Assembly: GCA_002633005.1 (NCBI GenBank)
Contig: NMRA01000372.1
Location: 313,627 to 377,626, forward strand
DNA: 64,000 bases
Direction of reading: 5' to 3'
DNA from: Phoronis australis
Lineage: Eukaryota > Phoronida > Phoronidae
The first letter of the stretch is position 1. Each line of letters begins with the position of its first letter. The translations under genes were made by a program, and so were the position numbers. The notes beneath the pieces were generated by a model. That model saw only the letters and a list, made by a program, of their open reading frames with translations. It searched no databases and had not been told where the DNA came from. This document shows positions 13,501 to 28,500 of this stretch, one piece after another.

Positions 13501-16500
13501 TCTGGACGTATTTCCAAAAATTGATTGGCAACTGAAATTATATTTTCAAAATGTTGAAGTTGCTGTTTTCCTCAGCAAGACACTTAATCATTACGTCTCT
13601 GGTTTTAAAATTTTGATTTTGGGAAAAGCTCATTAACGCAGGCCTTTGATTACCATCTCATGATTTTCAACGATAATCATAAAAGGCATATTTAATTTAT
13701 TTCACGCTCACCGATAAATAGCCGGGTTCACTTCCTGTATAATTCAGAGTATGTGAAGACACCCAACAGGTCTTTTGGTTGAAACAGAACGAAACAGAGT
13801 TCATCAGTTCAGTGGCGTTGACCAGTTCCTTGTTGTCGGTGCTGCTAACTACAATCCGATAAGCTATTCGGTTGTCTAGAGGGCGCTCAGGCCAAGCTGT
13901 CTTTCCGATGTTAGATACTGCCCCAAATTCAACTGTGGCGCGGTTGTAGTCAATAGAGTTTGGATCTGCAGACAAAAAACGGACGTATTGCGTTTTGTCA
14001 TGCAAAGAAAGAATTCTCCATGATCTCATGTATGTCTTACTACTTTGTGAATCGTCACGGGGTTGTACCCCAAATGACATAGTGCTGGGTATGGTAGTTG
14101 TGTTGATGGTGACCACAGCGGTAGTCGTGGTGGTGATGATAGTGATGTTGCATGTTCGCACCCAGCCTAACAAATGGGGCGCTCGATTTATTGGGGGTGT
14201 GGACCTTTTACTAAAATACTAAAAAGGTACTGTCAGAGCTGTGAATTGTGCGAAATTTGATAGTTCCTGCCTTTTTAGTGGACTTTTGGCTCACTTTTTC
14301 GGACTTTTTGTTTCGCTGAGGCGGCCCTATTTGCCCACTTCGCCACTGGGTGGGATTGTTCGAGCCCCCGAGCCCCCAGCACCCCCAGCACATGTGGTGG
14401 TGGTGGCGGTGGTGGTGATGGTGGTGCTATGGTGGTGATGGTGATAGAATTTGTATTGGCGATGGTGTCGATCGTAGTGACGGAGGAAGCGGTGGAGACG
14501 GTGGTGGTGAGGGTGACATTGATGAGGAGGGTTGCGACGATGGTGTTGGTAGTTGTGGAAGCGGAATTGTTCTTGTATGTCTTGAAGTACTGGCAGTAGT
14601 AGCAATAGTCGTAGTACCGGCAGTAACAACATCTACACCTCAAAAATAATTCCATCTTGAGCATTTCTTACAAAAGAAATTTGATCTTGTTTTTCATCCC
14701 GTTGTTTTCCTATCGATGAGTCATTCTTTTTTCTAGATGTCGCAGAGCTCAAATAATAACAAATCGGTAAAATATCCAAAATCAAGTTCTACAGGTTTCT
14801 TAGGGTCAATATTGCTCCGCAGCAGCCAGGACTATTTTCTGTTGCACAGCTTGATATGTACTCTCGGTACAATTTCCGATTTTCAGGTGTGCAATTGTAA
14901 AGAAGATTGCCAACAGACATTACAAACAAACAAATTAATCTGTGTAGTTCGGTATCAGCTCTCTATTAACACAAACAGTGCAGCGGTCGTGGACAACGAG
15001 GAGTAAACGTCTGAGCCCAGTTAATGTTACACAAATGTTGAAATGAAATTCATTATTTTGTCTACAAAGAAACATTGACTACAAGTAGCTCACGTAATCT
15101 GTTTTGGTCAACATTCAAACTTGAAAAGTCTCAGTAGCCAAATGCATTTTAATATCTACTCGACATGTGTTTTGGGCAAGTCATCTGACAAGTGTGGGGA
15201 GAGTGTTGACGTTGACCTACATTTGTACACGTTCCGCTTTGTGAAACAAGGGATGCGCATTAATTGACTTTAAGGATGAGTACTAATCAAACAATAGCAT
15301 GTGAGAGGATGCGAATTTGAGTGAAATCATCAGTTGAGAATCGGACTTTAAGTAATAATCAATTACTGCACTACACAAAATGTTAACAAGTTTGTCAGAT
15401 CAATTTCATTGCGGCGATGGTGCCCCACTTACCGTAATCATTGAAGTACTTTATGTCTCCTTTATCAAAGTAAATATTGACGCCATTAGTGATCTGTGTT
15501 ATAGAGCAAATCTTCAAAAGTGTTGCATTGGTCGAATTTGAAGTTGGCGTTAGGAACTCCAGTGTCGCGTGCGTCAATTGTTGACCACTCGACAGGTCTA
15601 TTTCCACAACGTAAACACCAGACGATCCTTCGTAGATACTATTAGTCGCCATTTTGTAGATCAACTTGGCGGGGACTTCCTGAAAGCACGATGCAGACGA
15701 TACAGATTTTTAACGCATGCTTATATTTGCCAAATAGGGAACTTCTCACATTGGAGCCATCGAGTAATGATAGCACAAAAGTGACTTCGGCTTGGCCCGA
15801 CTCAGACTTGGGTGGACAGAAACTCTATCACTACATATTGACTCATTAATTTAAAAACAGAGATTTAATCCCATGATCAGCTCCTCCTATTGTTTAAGTG
15901 AAATGCAATAATTAATTTTAACTTTTTGGCATTAGCTGGAATCGAAATTCTCCCGCTTTATTAGCCGTAGCCACTGATTTGGCTCATATTCTTCTTTGCA
16001 ATGCGTGGAAATGTATGAATCGTGGTGTTCTTGATCATTCAAGACGTCTCCCTTTTTCCGTAAGCCATTAGTACATGTACACCCCATCGAACAACGGTGG
16101 AAATTTGCCGGCATAATGATCACAGGAAAGGTACGTGTTAAAACACTGTTTAAACCACCTGGTTGAAGCCTCACGTCCGGGATCTGTAGATGGCGCTGAA
16201 CGCCTGATCATCAAAGACCTGATCGCAGTCGGAATGACAATTCTCAGTATGGCGCGGCTATTCCAATAATCAGCTATTGAAGTCATATAGAGCGATACGT
16301 GTACTTCAGGTGGACAAATATGAGAAAGAAGCCCGAATTGAATATAGCATCTGTGAGCCCCCTCGGATACTGGTACGCGATTTACCATTGAAAATAAGAA
16401 CGGTTAGTATAGAGGGAAGCAAAAGTTTTTAATGATACCTTTAGAAGAATCCCTAGAAGACACTTTTTGTTTAAATCACCTTAATACCTTTGTCGTGCAT

Positions 16501-19500
16501 TCATTATTCATGGATCAATAAAAGGTAACGTAAATGTCCCAACAAGAGGACCAGACCTTAGTTGTGACATCACTTCCGGTGAAGAAACACAAGACCTATA
16601 CAGTTCGTGTTCTTAATCGAGTAAGACATTGCGTTTCATCATTGTACGTGAATGTAGAAGCAAGAACAAGTTGTTTTATCGGGCCGTCCACGTAACTTCC
16701 TGCTGATCCATGGTTAACAACCACTAGGTTGAAGAATCGCACTGAGCAAGGGATTGATTTTTTTTCTAAAAAATAACTAAGGAACTGCGTTTTGTATCAC
16801 AATGCACATCTCGCCTTATTTCATTTTACAATAACATTTTACAAGGATCACAAAATCATATCAAGATATTCGACGCTTGCCCCATCTTTGAACCTACAGT
16901 AGATGTCCAACGGATATAGTCATATTACCAAAATACATGTACTAGCTCAACATAACTTTAAGATTAATATAGTAAAATATTAACCTTGTTCGACCTGCAA
17001 GGTAAATGTCAAGTTTGAAAAGTACCAGAAACACCTCTTTCGTCAACCGTTTGGTTTACAGAGTGGGTCTTTGCAACTATAGAGATGATCTCCACGTGTC
17101 CCTTAATCAAACAAGAAGCGATTTCTGGGTTTGAGAAAAAATGACAGTTCTTTTTGTTTCAGACCGTGCGGCAAGATTTTTCGAGGAGAGCGCGATCACG
17201 CGAGACTTCGCAAGATGTCACTATAGTATGCAAACGCAGCACGTCATCGCACTAGCTTTACTCTCAAGTTTCTTTCTTTTACGGCTAGTAATCAAAATAA
17301 AGGTTAAATTTATGGGCAGTTTAATATTTAATCCTTTACTCAGAGCTTACATGTATGGTTTCCATCCGCGGTTTTCATGTCCCGAAAAGAAAAGTGGAAA
17401 ATACACCCTGGTTGGATATAATCTGATAAGAAACTGTAATTACCCTCACTACAGTCCTGTTGAACAGAGTAACTCCTTCCATGACTAGCCAACTAGTGCG
17501 AATGAAATGTGGATAAAACTGGTTGGGATCGCCTGGTGTCACTGGAGTAAATCAAAAAAATTCTCCAAATCGATCCTTATCTCGTTTAAAGGGAGTGTTT
17601 ACAGCATGTCAGTACTTGATGAGTGACGGTAACGTCACTGAGTACTACTAAGGCCTGTATAATTTGATAATTGAAACAATCAATAAAACATTACCGTATT
17701 ATTGCTTAGCGTATCCGCGTCAGTAACGTTGGTGTATTGTCGTGCTACCCATATCATATTGGTCGAATAATATACACCAATCGTCGTCCACAGTTGGTCG
17801 GCAACAGAGACCGACGTGTTAGGCATCAACCTTGAGCACACCCTGATAGTTATTCGGTTGTCCTCGGCGGCATTATGTGTCTGCATGTTGAAGATACGAC
17901 CAAAATCGAGGACCACGTAGTCATTGAACTTTCCTCCAGTTGCCTGCAATTGCACGTGGAAAGATGCAAAACGGTGAATCGAACTTTATACTGTATTGTT
18001 ATATGTAGTTCATTTTAGTTTATCCACAAATGGCCATGTGTGTCATGCTGAGTTCTTCCGAAGATTTATTTTAGTGCGGCATGCAACTGTACCCAACTAA
18101 GTTTTCCAAAAGTTTGTTACTCAAGTTACTCTTCTATATATGTTCTGGCGGCAATCGTATGCAAATTACATGAAATTTCATTGTTTTTGCTTTCAACCCA
18201 TTGCTAGTCTAGTTATGATAAGCATTAAAATATATTTCATTTAATTAAACCTGGATACTGCACATAAATGTATAGGATCAGTGTTTCGTATTGTGCCACC
18301 CCATGTCGCCATCATTGTGAGGTACGGAAAACATTGTGAAATTCGTGCATGATCACAGCGAAAATATCGTAAAAATTCAAGTGTCTGAATGATGTCTAGC
18401 CATGTAACTGTGTGTTTTATGTAAACCTCAAAATTTATCTACGTATTACATTTCTTATAAAAACACGGGATAGGATATTTCGTGAGAACTACGTAACTTT
18501 TTATTTAATAAAATATTTCGTCAAGTGACCAAACGAAATGGAAGTGAGACATTGTCAATTCCCACACACCCTAAGTTGGGGAAATGCATAAAAAGAAATC
18601 GCAACGGATAATGAGGAATAAAAACATTATCCGCGAGTATATTTATGGAAGAGGAATTGTTGCGTAATACGATAGGTGTCCGTTCAAGTCCTTTGGTTCG
18701 ATTCGCACTGAAAAACACTGATGAATCCTTGAAATAGGTCTCTGACTCCTGGCCTATATATTAAAAAGGCATAAACCTAGATCCAAGTGATTAGAACAAT
18801 TTGAACGCCTCAGTAGCCTGCGCACGTCTGGTAAAACGTGTACTAGACCGCTTGCAGTCATGTGTTTTCGATTTTTTGAATCAACAAGGAAAAGTTAAGA
18901 CGTGACGACAGCGGTTTGGAAGTAAGAAACAAACTTTATTCAGCGTATCCATCATGTCTTTACCAGAAGCGGATCCAGGATTTTGAGTTGAGGGGCAGGG
19001 AAGAGGATTAACCAGGATTTTGCCGTCAGACATTAGCTCCCCCGAACTCTCAAATGGAATCTGGGGAAATTTTAGATCCCCTTGCACCCCCTCCCCTAAA
19101 TTCGACACTGTTCATTGAAGTTCTTGGCGAACCATACATTCGAAAAGTCTTCCTCTACGTGAAAACCTACATGTACATGTACAGGATGTAACCATAGAAT
19201 TTGCTACATGTTTTTCAGAGACTAATTCCTGTCTATCGCTGATGTGACGTGTTTCAGTGCAATTTTGAGAGTAATACATTTACTTTTCTTTGTAGCGACG
19301 AGTTCAAAATTTAAATAGAAATTGTCATCAAAAATGAGATGTAACCTCCTCATATTTCAACGAGAATCTAATCCCTCCGTGCCTGTTTGTAATTACCCCC
19401 GGCGGATTGCCACTATTCGTGACTGAGGTGTGAAGATTCTCGTTCATTCAGGGATCCAGCACGATGTACTGTAACAACGACTTTTTAGTGACGTCGCACT

Positions 19501-22500
19501 AGCACCATAAAAAGGGGCTCGTCATGTGTCGGTGACCCAAAATTTTGTAAACACCAGAATACAAAACATGAAACATTGAGAAAATCTTATGATAAAATAG
19601 AACTGTACCGACCCCCTTAGAGGTGCATCAACTAATGCAAAACATTGAGCAAACCATGAATCACTTCAACCTGTCTAGAATGGCAGAGTCGAACTGAGTC
19701 AAGACAGGCCTATGCCACGCAACTTACCACTGTTGAATACACTGGACTAACTTCCAGTTGGTCGAAACACTGGAGGTTTCGCCCAACGTGCATATATTTT
19801 ATTCCGCAAAACGACATGACGTCTGTTCTGTTGAACGGGAAAGCCAATTCCAACCTGTAGGTATGCTGGGTCGTTCCAGGGATGGTCATGTTCAGGAAGT
19901 GCCCTATGGCGGCTCCTGGAAGGACTTCAGAAGCAGAGGACTCGAGAGTGAAGACAGGTGACTCGTCCTGAAAAATGTTGTTTGTATTGGCATTTTGTTT
20001 AATGTGATAAAGGTAATTCGGCGCAGGCTAGAGGAGGACGCCCTTCCCTTGTTTGGAATAGCTGAACGACGAAAGGACTAAACCGGAGGAGTTTAGGGCC
20101 TTATCCTGTTTTACTCATTAGTCTGAAATGCATTACATTATAATCGATTCTTTCTTGCACTTGAAGAAACACATACAAATCATGAAGAAACGCACGCCAT
20201 TTTTGCTCTGTTAAAACAAACTCAGTTCTACTGCTCCTATGTTTTGCTTCGAATTCTAGAATTTTCGATAGCAGTTAACCAAAACTATCAATAAATTCGA
20301 GTTTCAAGCACTGGGAATGTGTAGATTACTTTCCACTTTTCATTTTTAAAAAAGCATCAAAATCTTTTGCAAAATCAGCGTGCTCTTTTCACAGACGTTG
20401 TTTTAGGCCACACTAAGTTCCATTAAGGAACGTCTTAATTTCGAGATAGCGTGATTGATCACTGAGAGGTAAAATTAACGTACGGTAGCAGACGTTCCGA
20501 TCTGGTCCGCCATACAAAGGCTTGGCAGACTAGGCCGAAACGTCTGCTACCATCCGTCACAATTAGTTTCTCAGTAATCAAGTGATTTCGATATATGTAC
20601 CTACTAAGAAGAGAAATACCAAAACGGTTGTACATTCTTTTCCAAGTATACACTGTCCGATGTGTGGAATGATTACATTGGTTAACATGATATTACACGG
20701 CTACATATATATATGTAAATGTACATGTACATTGTATGATGACTATACTGTGGGAACTCATAGAAGGAGTGCACCAGTGTTTTAGTAAACTATTGGGAAA
20801 CGAACTTAAAGCTTAATGTAGATCTTCTTCGGAAATTAAAAAAAAAATAAAAAGCTGTGCAAAATAGTTGAAAACATACCAGTGGATTAGACGAATTATC
20901 GGCAGGTGTTATAATGAAATCTTCTTGTCCCGACCATATTTTGTTTTCGTTTATCATGACCGACACGCCCAGCCAATAGTTGCCAATCGCAGTTGTGGTA
21001 TTCATTACAAAGACCGAGAAGTCCAGAATCACATAGCTGGTATTGGAATTGTCCTTGTTGGTGCGAAAGTCTAGAAAAAGTAAGCGGTGGTGAGCGTGAA
21101 AAATGTCACCTGCGCTACCGGTACAGCGACCATTTACCAGTACAATTATCTCACTGTTACTGCCACTGAACTACTACACAGTACAGCTACCGCCTTACCA
21201 CTATTTTAAAAGATACTGCTACCGCAAAAACTTTCTATGAAAGACTTGATGATTGTACCAATAGCAGAAGCATCACGATAACAGCAATTCCAGGGAATGT
21301 AATTATAAATCAAACAAATATTGATTTATCTACATGCGAATGATGTTTGAAATTGCAACGGCAAACCAGACGCGCTGTGTGCGAAACAGTAATATCGTGT
21401 TCTGGTGGTAATTTGTTTACTATGTGTGGGAAAAATTGCATTACAGACTACTTATCACCTGTGTGACTTTTAAACTATCAAACTTGCTACGAATTGGTAA
21501 ACACGTTACCCCCGCGCACAAGACCTCCGTACTTAATTCGAGATTCCACTTAAAAACTGACCAGTTAAATTTTAAACTTTCATTTGGAATGATTGAATAA
21601 CATTCGAAGTCCCACCGGAGTGAAATGTTATGGTCTTGTGCGCAGGTGGTTCGGTTCCAAGAGTATTTCTTCGACTACTCACCTGGGTTAATTATGTTCT
21701 CCAGTTTTAATGACGCTGTGCCTGTGTCGTCATTTATGCGGCTAAATTGGATAATGTCATCATTTTTCAAATACGAAAAAGCCGATCCTGAAACGTGGAC
21801 ATCAACTGTACAGTGCAAGTAATAAACTTTACAGACAGAATTACCCGGAATTCCCCGACATGACGGCCGGGCAGAAGCCGACGGAAAAGGAGTCTTCCGC
21901 TTTAACTGAGAATGACGGAGAATTAACAGGAGTCTCTTTCATGAAACATGAATAAAGATTTAATTAAAAAATGTGGTCTTATGCTCCAAACAATTATTTC
22001 TGAAAAGTAATTAAATCTCACATGAGCAAAAGTATAAAATCTCTGAGAATGTACAGGTTTTAGTGCTCTTTATTGAAATGATTTCTATAAATTATTTTAG
22101 ACTCTGGTGAGCTCATAATTTCTCGGCAAAACCCTTACATGTGAAGTCTGTCTTAAGTCTTTATTCACTTTCATCAAACGCACCCCAGGAAAGTTAGTTA
22201 AGTAGTTACGTCATTACATAATTAGAGTTTTGCCATACGAATGCATATGTCTATATCTATTAATTGGCAATAGTCTGATACGTTCCTGCCTTTTGAGACC
22301 CAGTTTGATGCCCGTTATGTAGTGGGGAAAACTGGTTCTCAAAATTCGGGCACGTTATATCAGACCATTATCCATTAAATTTTACTAATAACATCATTGA
22401 CGGACAACGGTTTTTCGCCTGATTACTTTCGCTTTGTACTGCACGTACACGTGCGTCAGTACAATCGACCAAGGCTGGGCTAAATTATGAGTAGACTGTA

Positions 22501-25500
22501 CTCTCGTCTTCACGTACACAATTATTGAACTTCATACAAGTTTTTAATTCTGTGTTTCCGATGTTGGTATGTTAAACAGGCCTGGAACACGATGAACAGA
22601 CTAAATTGCAATGCTGTATAAAAAGTGGTTCTCTGCCATTGAAACGGAATTCAACCTGCTCACCAGGGATTTTCAGGGTATGTTTGTAAAGATGTTTAAT
22701 TTCTGTAGATATGGAAGCATTTCCTCTTAGATTCAAATTTCAAAAAAATACATTTGTCCTACAATTATTCACCACCTCGTCGATTTTGCCCCCACAAGGC
22801 AAAGCACGTCTCCTTTTTTGGCATAGTAAGACAAAGACGTAGCACATTTCGTTATGTGAAAAATGTGACCTTTGGCCTCATGCAACTGATTGCGCACTCT
22901 TGCGCGCACTTATCACAAGTAGTAGGGATATTAGAAACTCTGGTAACCACATAGTTTTCACTTCGCCAGTATTAAAAATCGTGAATTTTGTGTTTTTTTC
23001 TGGAGATTTCCTCACAAAGGAAAGTGAATTACTCTGCACTAGATGTTACTTGATGGTTCTTTCGTCAGTAACTGTTTAAAAGATATTTTGTCGAGCTGTC
23101 GTGTTCCATACCTCTTTTATCTGTGCACACCTGTACCTGTGAGGCGATGATACAAATACTAAAACCGGAGTAATCGTTTAATTGTTGGACCCGAGTGTGT
23201 CAAGTGAAATATTAAAATTATTTTTCAGGTTATGTAGGATCTTATTAACAAATATATGTATTCAGCCAAACACATGTATGTTCAAAACTATAGAATTCAA
23301 GTCAATTTCTTTTCATGAAAATCATAAAGGGATTGTTTTAAGGCCCTAATGCAAACGCGGGTCTCACATTCCCTTAAACAAATTTATTTAAGTTTGAATT
23401 TACTTTCATTTATTGGAATACATGCGTATGGCCTTTGGTCAGAAGTGTAACAAATACATGTACAGGAAAATAAAATGTCAGGTACGCTACAAACAAGACA
23501 AACTGTAAATCGTGACCCTTTAGAGAGTAGTGGACAAATTTATACGTCATATGGAGCTATGACCTGAGACAGAGTGCAAAAATAACAACAGTCTCGTGTC
23601 TTCACATTCTCTAAAATAATCTCGGAAAAATAATCTATGAAACCAGAAAACATCATTACGCCAATGACAGCACTGTGTTTATGGAAAAATTAAACATTTT
23701 GTGAAAAACTAGTAAAATGTAGTTAGGTATCAAAACTACATTGTAATCAAGTTAAAATCCAGCGAATTGGAAGAGAGCGTTTTGTGCAATTCCATTACTC
23801 TTACCGTTGGCAGAGTCCCATCACAAAAGTTTGATGAATACTACCTAAAATTAATTAGAATTAAAATACGATAAAATTGATACTTACCAGTCTCTGCAAT
23901 GGTGACTCCGCATAACTTAGCGAGTCCAGTGGCGTTGACTGGGGCGTACATGTCGATGTAATAGGTTGAGGCGGCGTTGTACAGAGTCATCTTCAGGGAG
24001 TACTTTGCCGACTGGCCAACGTTGACAGATGAATGATTCTTGGACAATTGAAACTCGGGGAGTTTAGTGGATTCCTGGAAAAGAGGGGCTTGCTCTAGTA
24101 TGCAAATTAAGCGTTTTTGCTAGATCATAACTGGTAACCCACCCTCATTTTGTTTTCTTGACAAGTACAATTTCTTGGAATTTTTTTTATTTAGCAGTTC
24201 CGTGCTGTCTTAAAGGCATTGCAACTGACTCCCCTCTCCTTCCCTTACATGTGCATTACGCACCATTTTCCTAGAGTGTAAAATCAAGAAATTTCCACTA
24301 TCACGATCTAATTCAGAATCACGCTCGATTAAATTTGGCAGGAACGCCTTTTGTGTTGGTACACCATACTGTGGTTAAGCTGGTCAGAGCTTACAGTCAC
24401 ACAAAGGTTAAACAGGTGCATCTTAATAGTTTAATTTCTCTGAAAGTCAACCGTTTTTCTCCATTCGAAGTTTTTTTGGTAAAAGTATTGCATACAAAAC
24501 GCAAATGGTTAACGACATTTGTTAGAAGTCGCCTTTACAAGTAGTATTTTTAACTATTGATTAGCGTCAGGCGCGCTGTTCATTTTGCTGGATAACGCAA
24601 CCATCAGATGAAAGCAGACAATAAGAGAGCTGGACCATGTAAACACTGGTTTGCCACTGTCAAACTCATAACGACACGACTGTATCCCGACTAGCCGATG
24701 ACTCAGTCGGGTAGGCAGTGACCACCGTCTCTGGCTGGCTCAGTAGAGACGGTGTAGCTGGTAAAGGAGCTTAACACGCCGGAAGATGTACGGCAAATTA
24801 TAATTCACTGATTAAAATGTCGAAGTATCTTTGTTTTGAGTAACTTTTGAGCATGAGGGACACCTCAGGTGGCCGTCGATGTCTTTAATTCCTTCCAACT
24901 CGAACAAATCCTCCCATCATCGATTTTTTTCTTCGAGCAGTCCCTCGTTCAGTTCCCAAAATCGGTAACCGGCCATTTTTAACCTGTGCACACCAGGGTA
25001 TATGACGTCATACCACCTGCGCAGTGTTAAAAATGGCCACTTTCCGATTTTAGGAACTCAACGAAGCACAGCTCGAAGAAAAAGTTTGATAATGGGAGTA
25101 TTTGTTCGAGATGGAAGAAAGTAAAGACATCGATGGCCTTCTAAGGTGTTCCCCTATGCGTAAAAAGTACTTATAACAACGGAACTTTTAGTTTTTAACA
25201 CGTGTGAGGCTTAATTCGCCGAAAAGCTTCCGGCGTATGAAGCCGCCATGAGAGCTTCATCGTTTCTACTAGCCAGCTAAAGACGGTGGTTACTGTCTAT
25301 CAGTCGGGATACTCATTCCAGTGCGCGGGTGTGTAACGAATGGTAACAACTACTCGTATGCATTACACTGTATACTATTACAAGTCAGAACAACTTTCCC
25401 CAATCCAGAAACGTTCTCGATAATTTTGAAATGAAAAGTCAAGGTAGTTTTACAGTCTGGCAATGAGATTGATCAAACCAAGAATGTTGCGTTAGCCGCT

Positions 25501-28500
25501 GGTGTTTACGTTACAAACAAATTTACATGTTTTAAGGGGGTGTAATACCTTAACCACAAACCTGTACCTTTAACCAGATGTCTACAAATCTATAGAATTT
25601 AACTCGGCAAAAGTGTTTATTTCTTGAAAGCCTAAGCTCTGTAGAAATTGATTTTGACTTGATAAAAATCAGCCATTAATTAGGTTACATGACCTTGCCT
25701 TTTTGAAGAAAATTTAACAAAAATAAAGCTACATTCATAGCAAAACAACAGGTTTTTTAACATCTCGAAAACCCTGTTAAAGTTTTCTGAACAGTCGATT
25801 CTATTTCATTTTAAGCAACTTTATTTTCTTTACTTATGAATATCATATGAGTCATAGTTTTTGATAGCCCCTGATGCAAAAGTGGAACATTTTAAAAGCA
25901 ATTCCTGACATAGTTTTAGAGAATATAGTTTATAAATCACTGTACATGAAAGTTTCATTTGAATCCGATCAGCCATTTCTGAGACGGATGTACCGTAGTT
26001 GGCCAGAATTGAACATTTTTTTAGATTCAAACGTACTGTACATGTAACCTTAAGCATTGGATATGAATCAAGACGTTTACATACCAGCGTATCGAGTACC
26101 AGATAAAAGATATGTTCAGCCACCCATATCTTGTTGGTGTTCTCATAAGAAACGCCTGTGCTGACATCTAGCGCCTGATTGTTTTGCATTTCGGGCAAAT
26201 ACAACACCATGGCATCAAACGTGATCACTATAGTGCTTTTGTCTTTGTTGCTGCTATCAGACGCCACGTTGGAAACACTCCCAAAGTCGATGACACATCG
26301 GTCGTACTACAAGAGAGTAACTGTGATGTTATAGTCTTTGAACCAAAATGTCGCTGACTGCAACGCATGTTTACAGGTACACTCAAAATTTTGCAGCAAG
26401 CTTAAAAGATGTTCACAAAATCGCCACAACGTCAGGGCATATTCGAAGAATTTAAGCATATCTTCAGGACCCGACGTGACTTGCGTACGATTGTCGTTTA
26501 GTGCGTCAAGCAGGCCCAAATTTTCACACTGTCCCATATTGTCACAACTTCAAAATCGTGACAATTTGGCCGCGCTGCAGGCGCTGTGTGTGTCAAATTG
26601 TCTCACCGTCTCAATTTGTCACAAGAATAAGAACATTTCTTGTTTTAAAACTCATATCTACGTGATTTTGCACCTGTAGTAAATGTAGTTCAAATTTACA
26701 CGTAAACCAGTCGCTATATTCAAACTTGTACATTTATAGGCTGTTAAACCTGAGTTGCAGAGCATTGTTGTGTATCCCGGGGGTGGAGAACCACTAAGTT
26801 AATACGAGCAACACCCGTACCACAAAACTCAAAAACCTTATCACGCACACAACGTTTTGACTACGACTTCAAAACTCTAACCGCAGACAGGCATCCTTAC
26901 CACGGACAATGTCCAATGCAAGCGACTGAAGTTCGGAACCGAGGTTCTTCGTGATTAATGAACAAAATGAAGGACACAGCAAAACTTCNAGGTTTGGTCA
27001 AATATAGCTAAAAAAACAACTTTGGATTTTCAGAATGATTTTATTTTTCTTCAGTATACTGTGCATCAAGAATTAAAGATCAGGATGACATAAAAATGTA
27101 AAAAACAGTCAAAATTAATTTTTTTGTGTATCCACCTACCTTAAGCAAATTTATTTTCTTTAGGAATATCATGTGGGTCATAGTTTTTGATAGCCCCTGA
27201 TGCAAAAGTGGAACATTTTAAAAGCAATTCTTGACATAGTTTTAGAGAAGATAGTTTACATGAAAGTTTCATTTGAGTCCGATCAGCCATTTCTGAGACG
27301 GGTGTACCGTAGTTGGCTAAAATTGAACATTTTTCTAGGTTCAAACGTACATGCAACCTTAAGCATTGAACATGAAACAAGACGTTCACATACCAGCGTA
27401 TCGAGTACCAGATAAAAGATATGTTCAGCCACCCATATCTTGTTGGTGTTCTCATAAGAAACGCCTGTGCTGACATCTAGAGCCTGATTGTTTTGCATGT
27501 CGGGCAAATACAACACCATGGTATCAAACGTGATCACTATAGTGCTTTTGTCTTTGTTACTGCTATCAGACGCCACGTTGGAAACACTCCCAAAGTCGAT
27601 GACACATCGGTCGTACTACAACAGAGTTACTGTGATGTTATAGTATTTGAACCAAAATGTCGCTGACTGCAACGCATGTTTACAGGTACACTCAAAATTT
27701 TGCAGCAAGCTTAAAAGATGTCGCCACAACGTCAAGGCATGTTCGAAGAATTTAAGCATATCTTCAGGACCCCACGTGACTTGCGTACGATTGTCGTTTA
27801 GTGCGTCAGGCAGGCCGAAATTTTCACACTGTCCCATATTGTCACAACTTCAAAATTGTGACAAATTGGCCGCACTGCATTCGCTGTGTGTGTCAAATTG
27901 TCTCACCGTCTCAATTTGTCACAAGAACGTAAGATGTGTTTTAAAACTCATATCTACGTAATTTTGCACCTGTAGTAAATGTAGTTCAAATGTACACGTA
28001 GGCCAGTCGCTATATTCAAACTTGTACATTCATAGGCTGTTAAACCTGATTTGCAGAGCATTGTTGTGTATCCCGGGGGTGGAGAACCACTAAGTTAATA
28101 CGAGCAACACCCATACCTCAAAACTTAAAAACCTTATCACGAACACAACGTTTTGACTACGACTTCAAAACTCTAACCGCAGACAGGCATCCTTACCACG
28201 GACAATGTCCAATGCAAGCGACTGAAGTTCGGAACCGAGGTTCTTCGTGATTAATGAACAAAATGAAGGACACCGCAAAACTTCCGTGGAGGTCTCACAT
28301 CCTTCAAGCGTTTCACATGGCACTCACTACGGTATACAATGTCACAGTCATCTAAGAAAGCGGGCAGTATATTACTAAGGACACCCAGACTTCCGTGTAC
28401 ACGCGCAGATCTAGGACGCTACTCCCTTCTTACGGACACGCATTCTGTGCCCCCTCCCAAACTTCTTGCCTCACACAGATATACATGTATTTTTTCACTC

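Noticed and set aside
14275-14664. Thr-rich and His-rich ORFs on the minus strand
   Set aside because: They are translations of the GGT/GTT triplet tract and carry no other signal.
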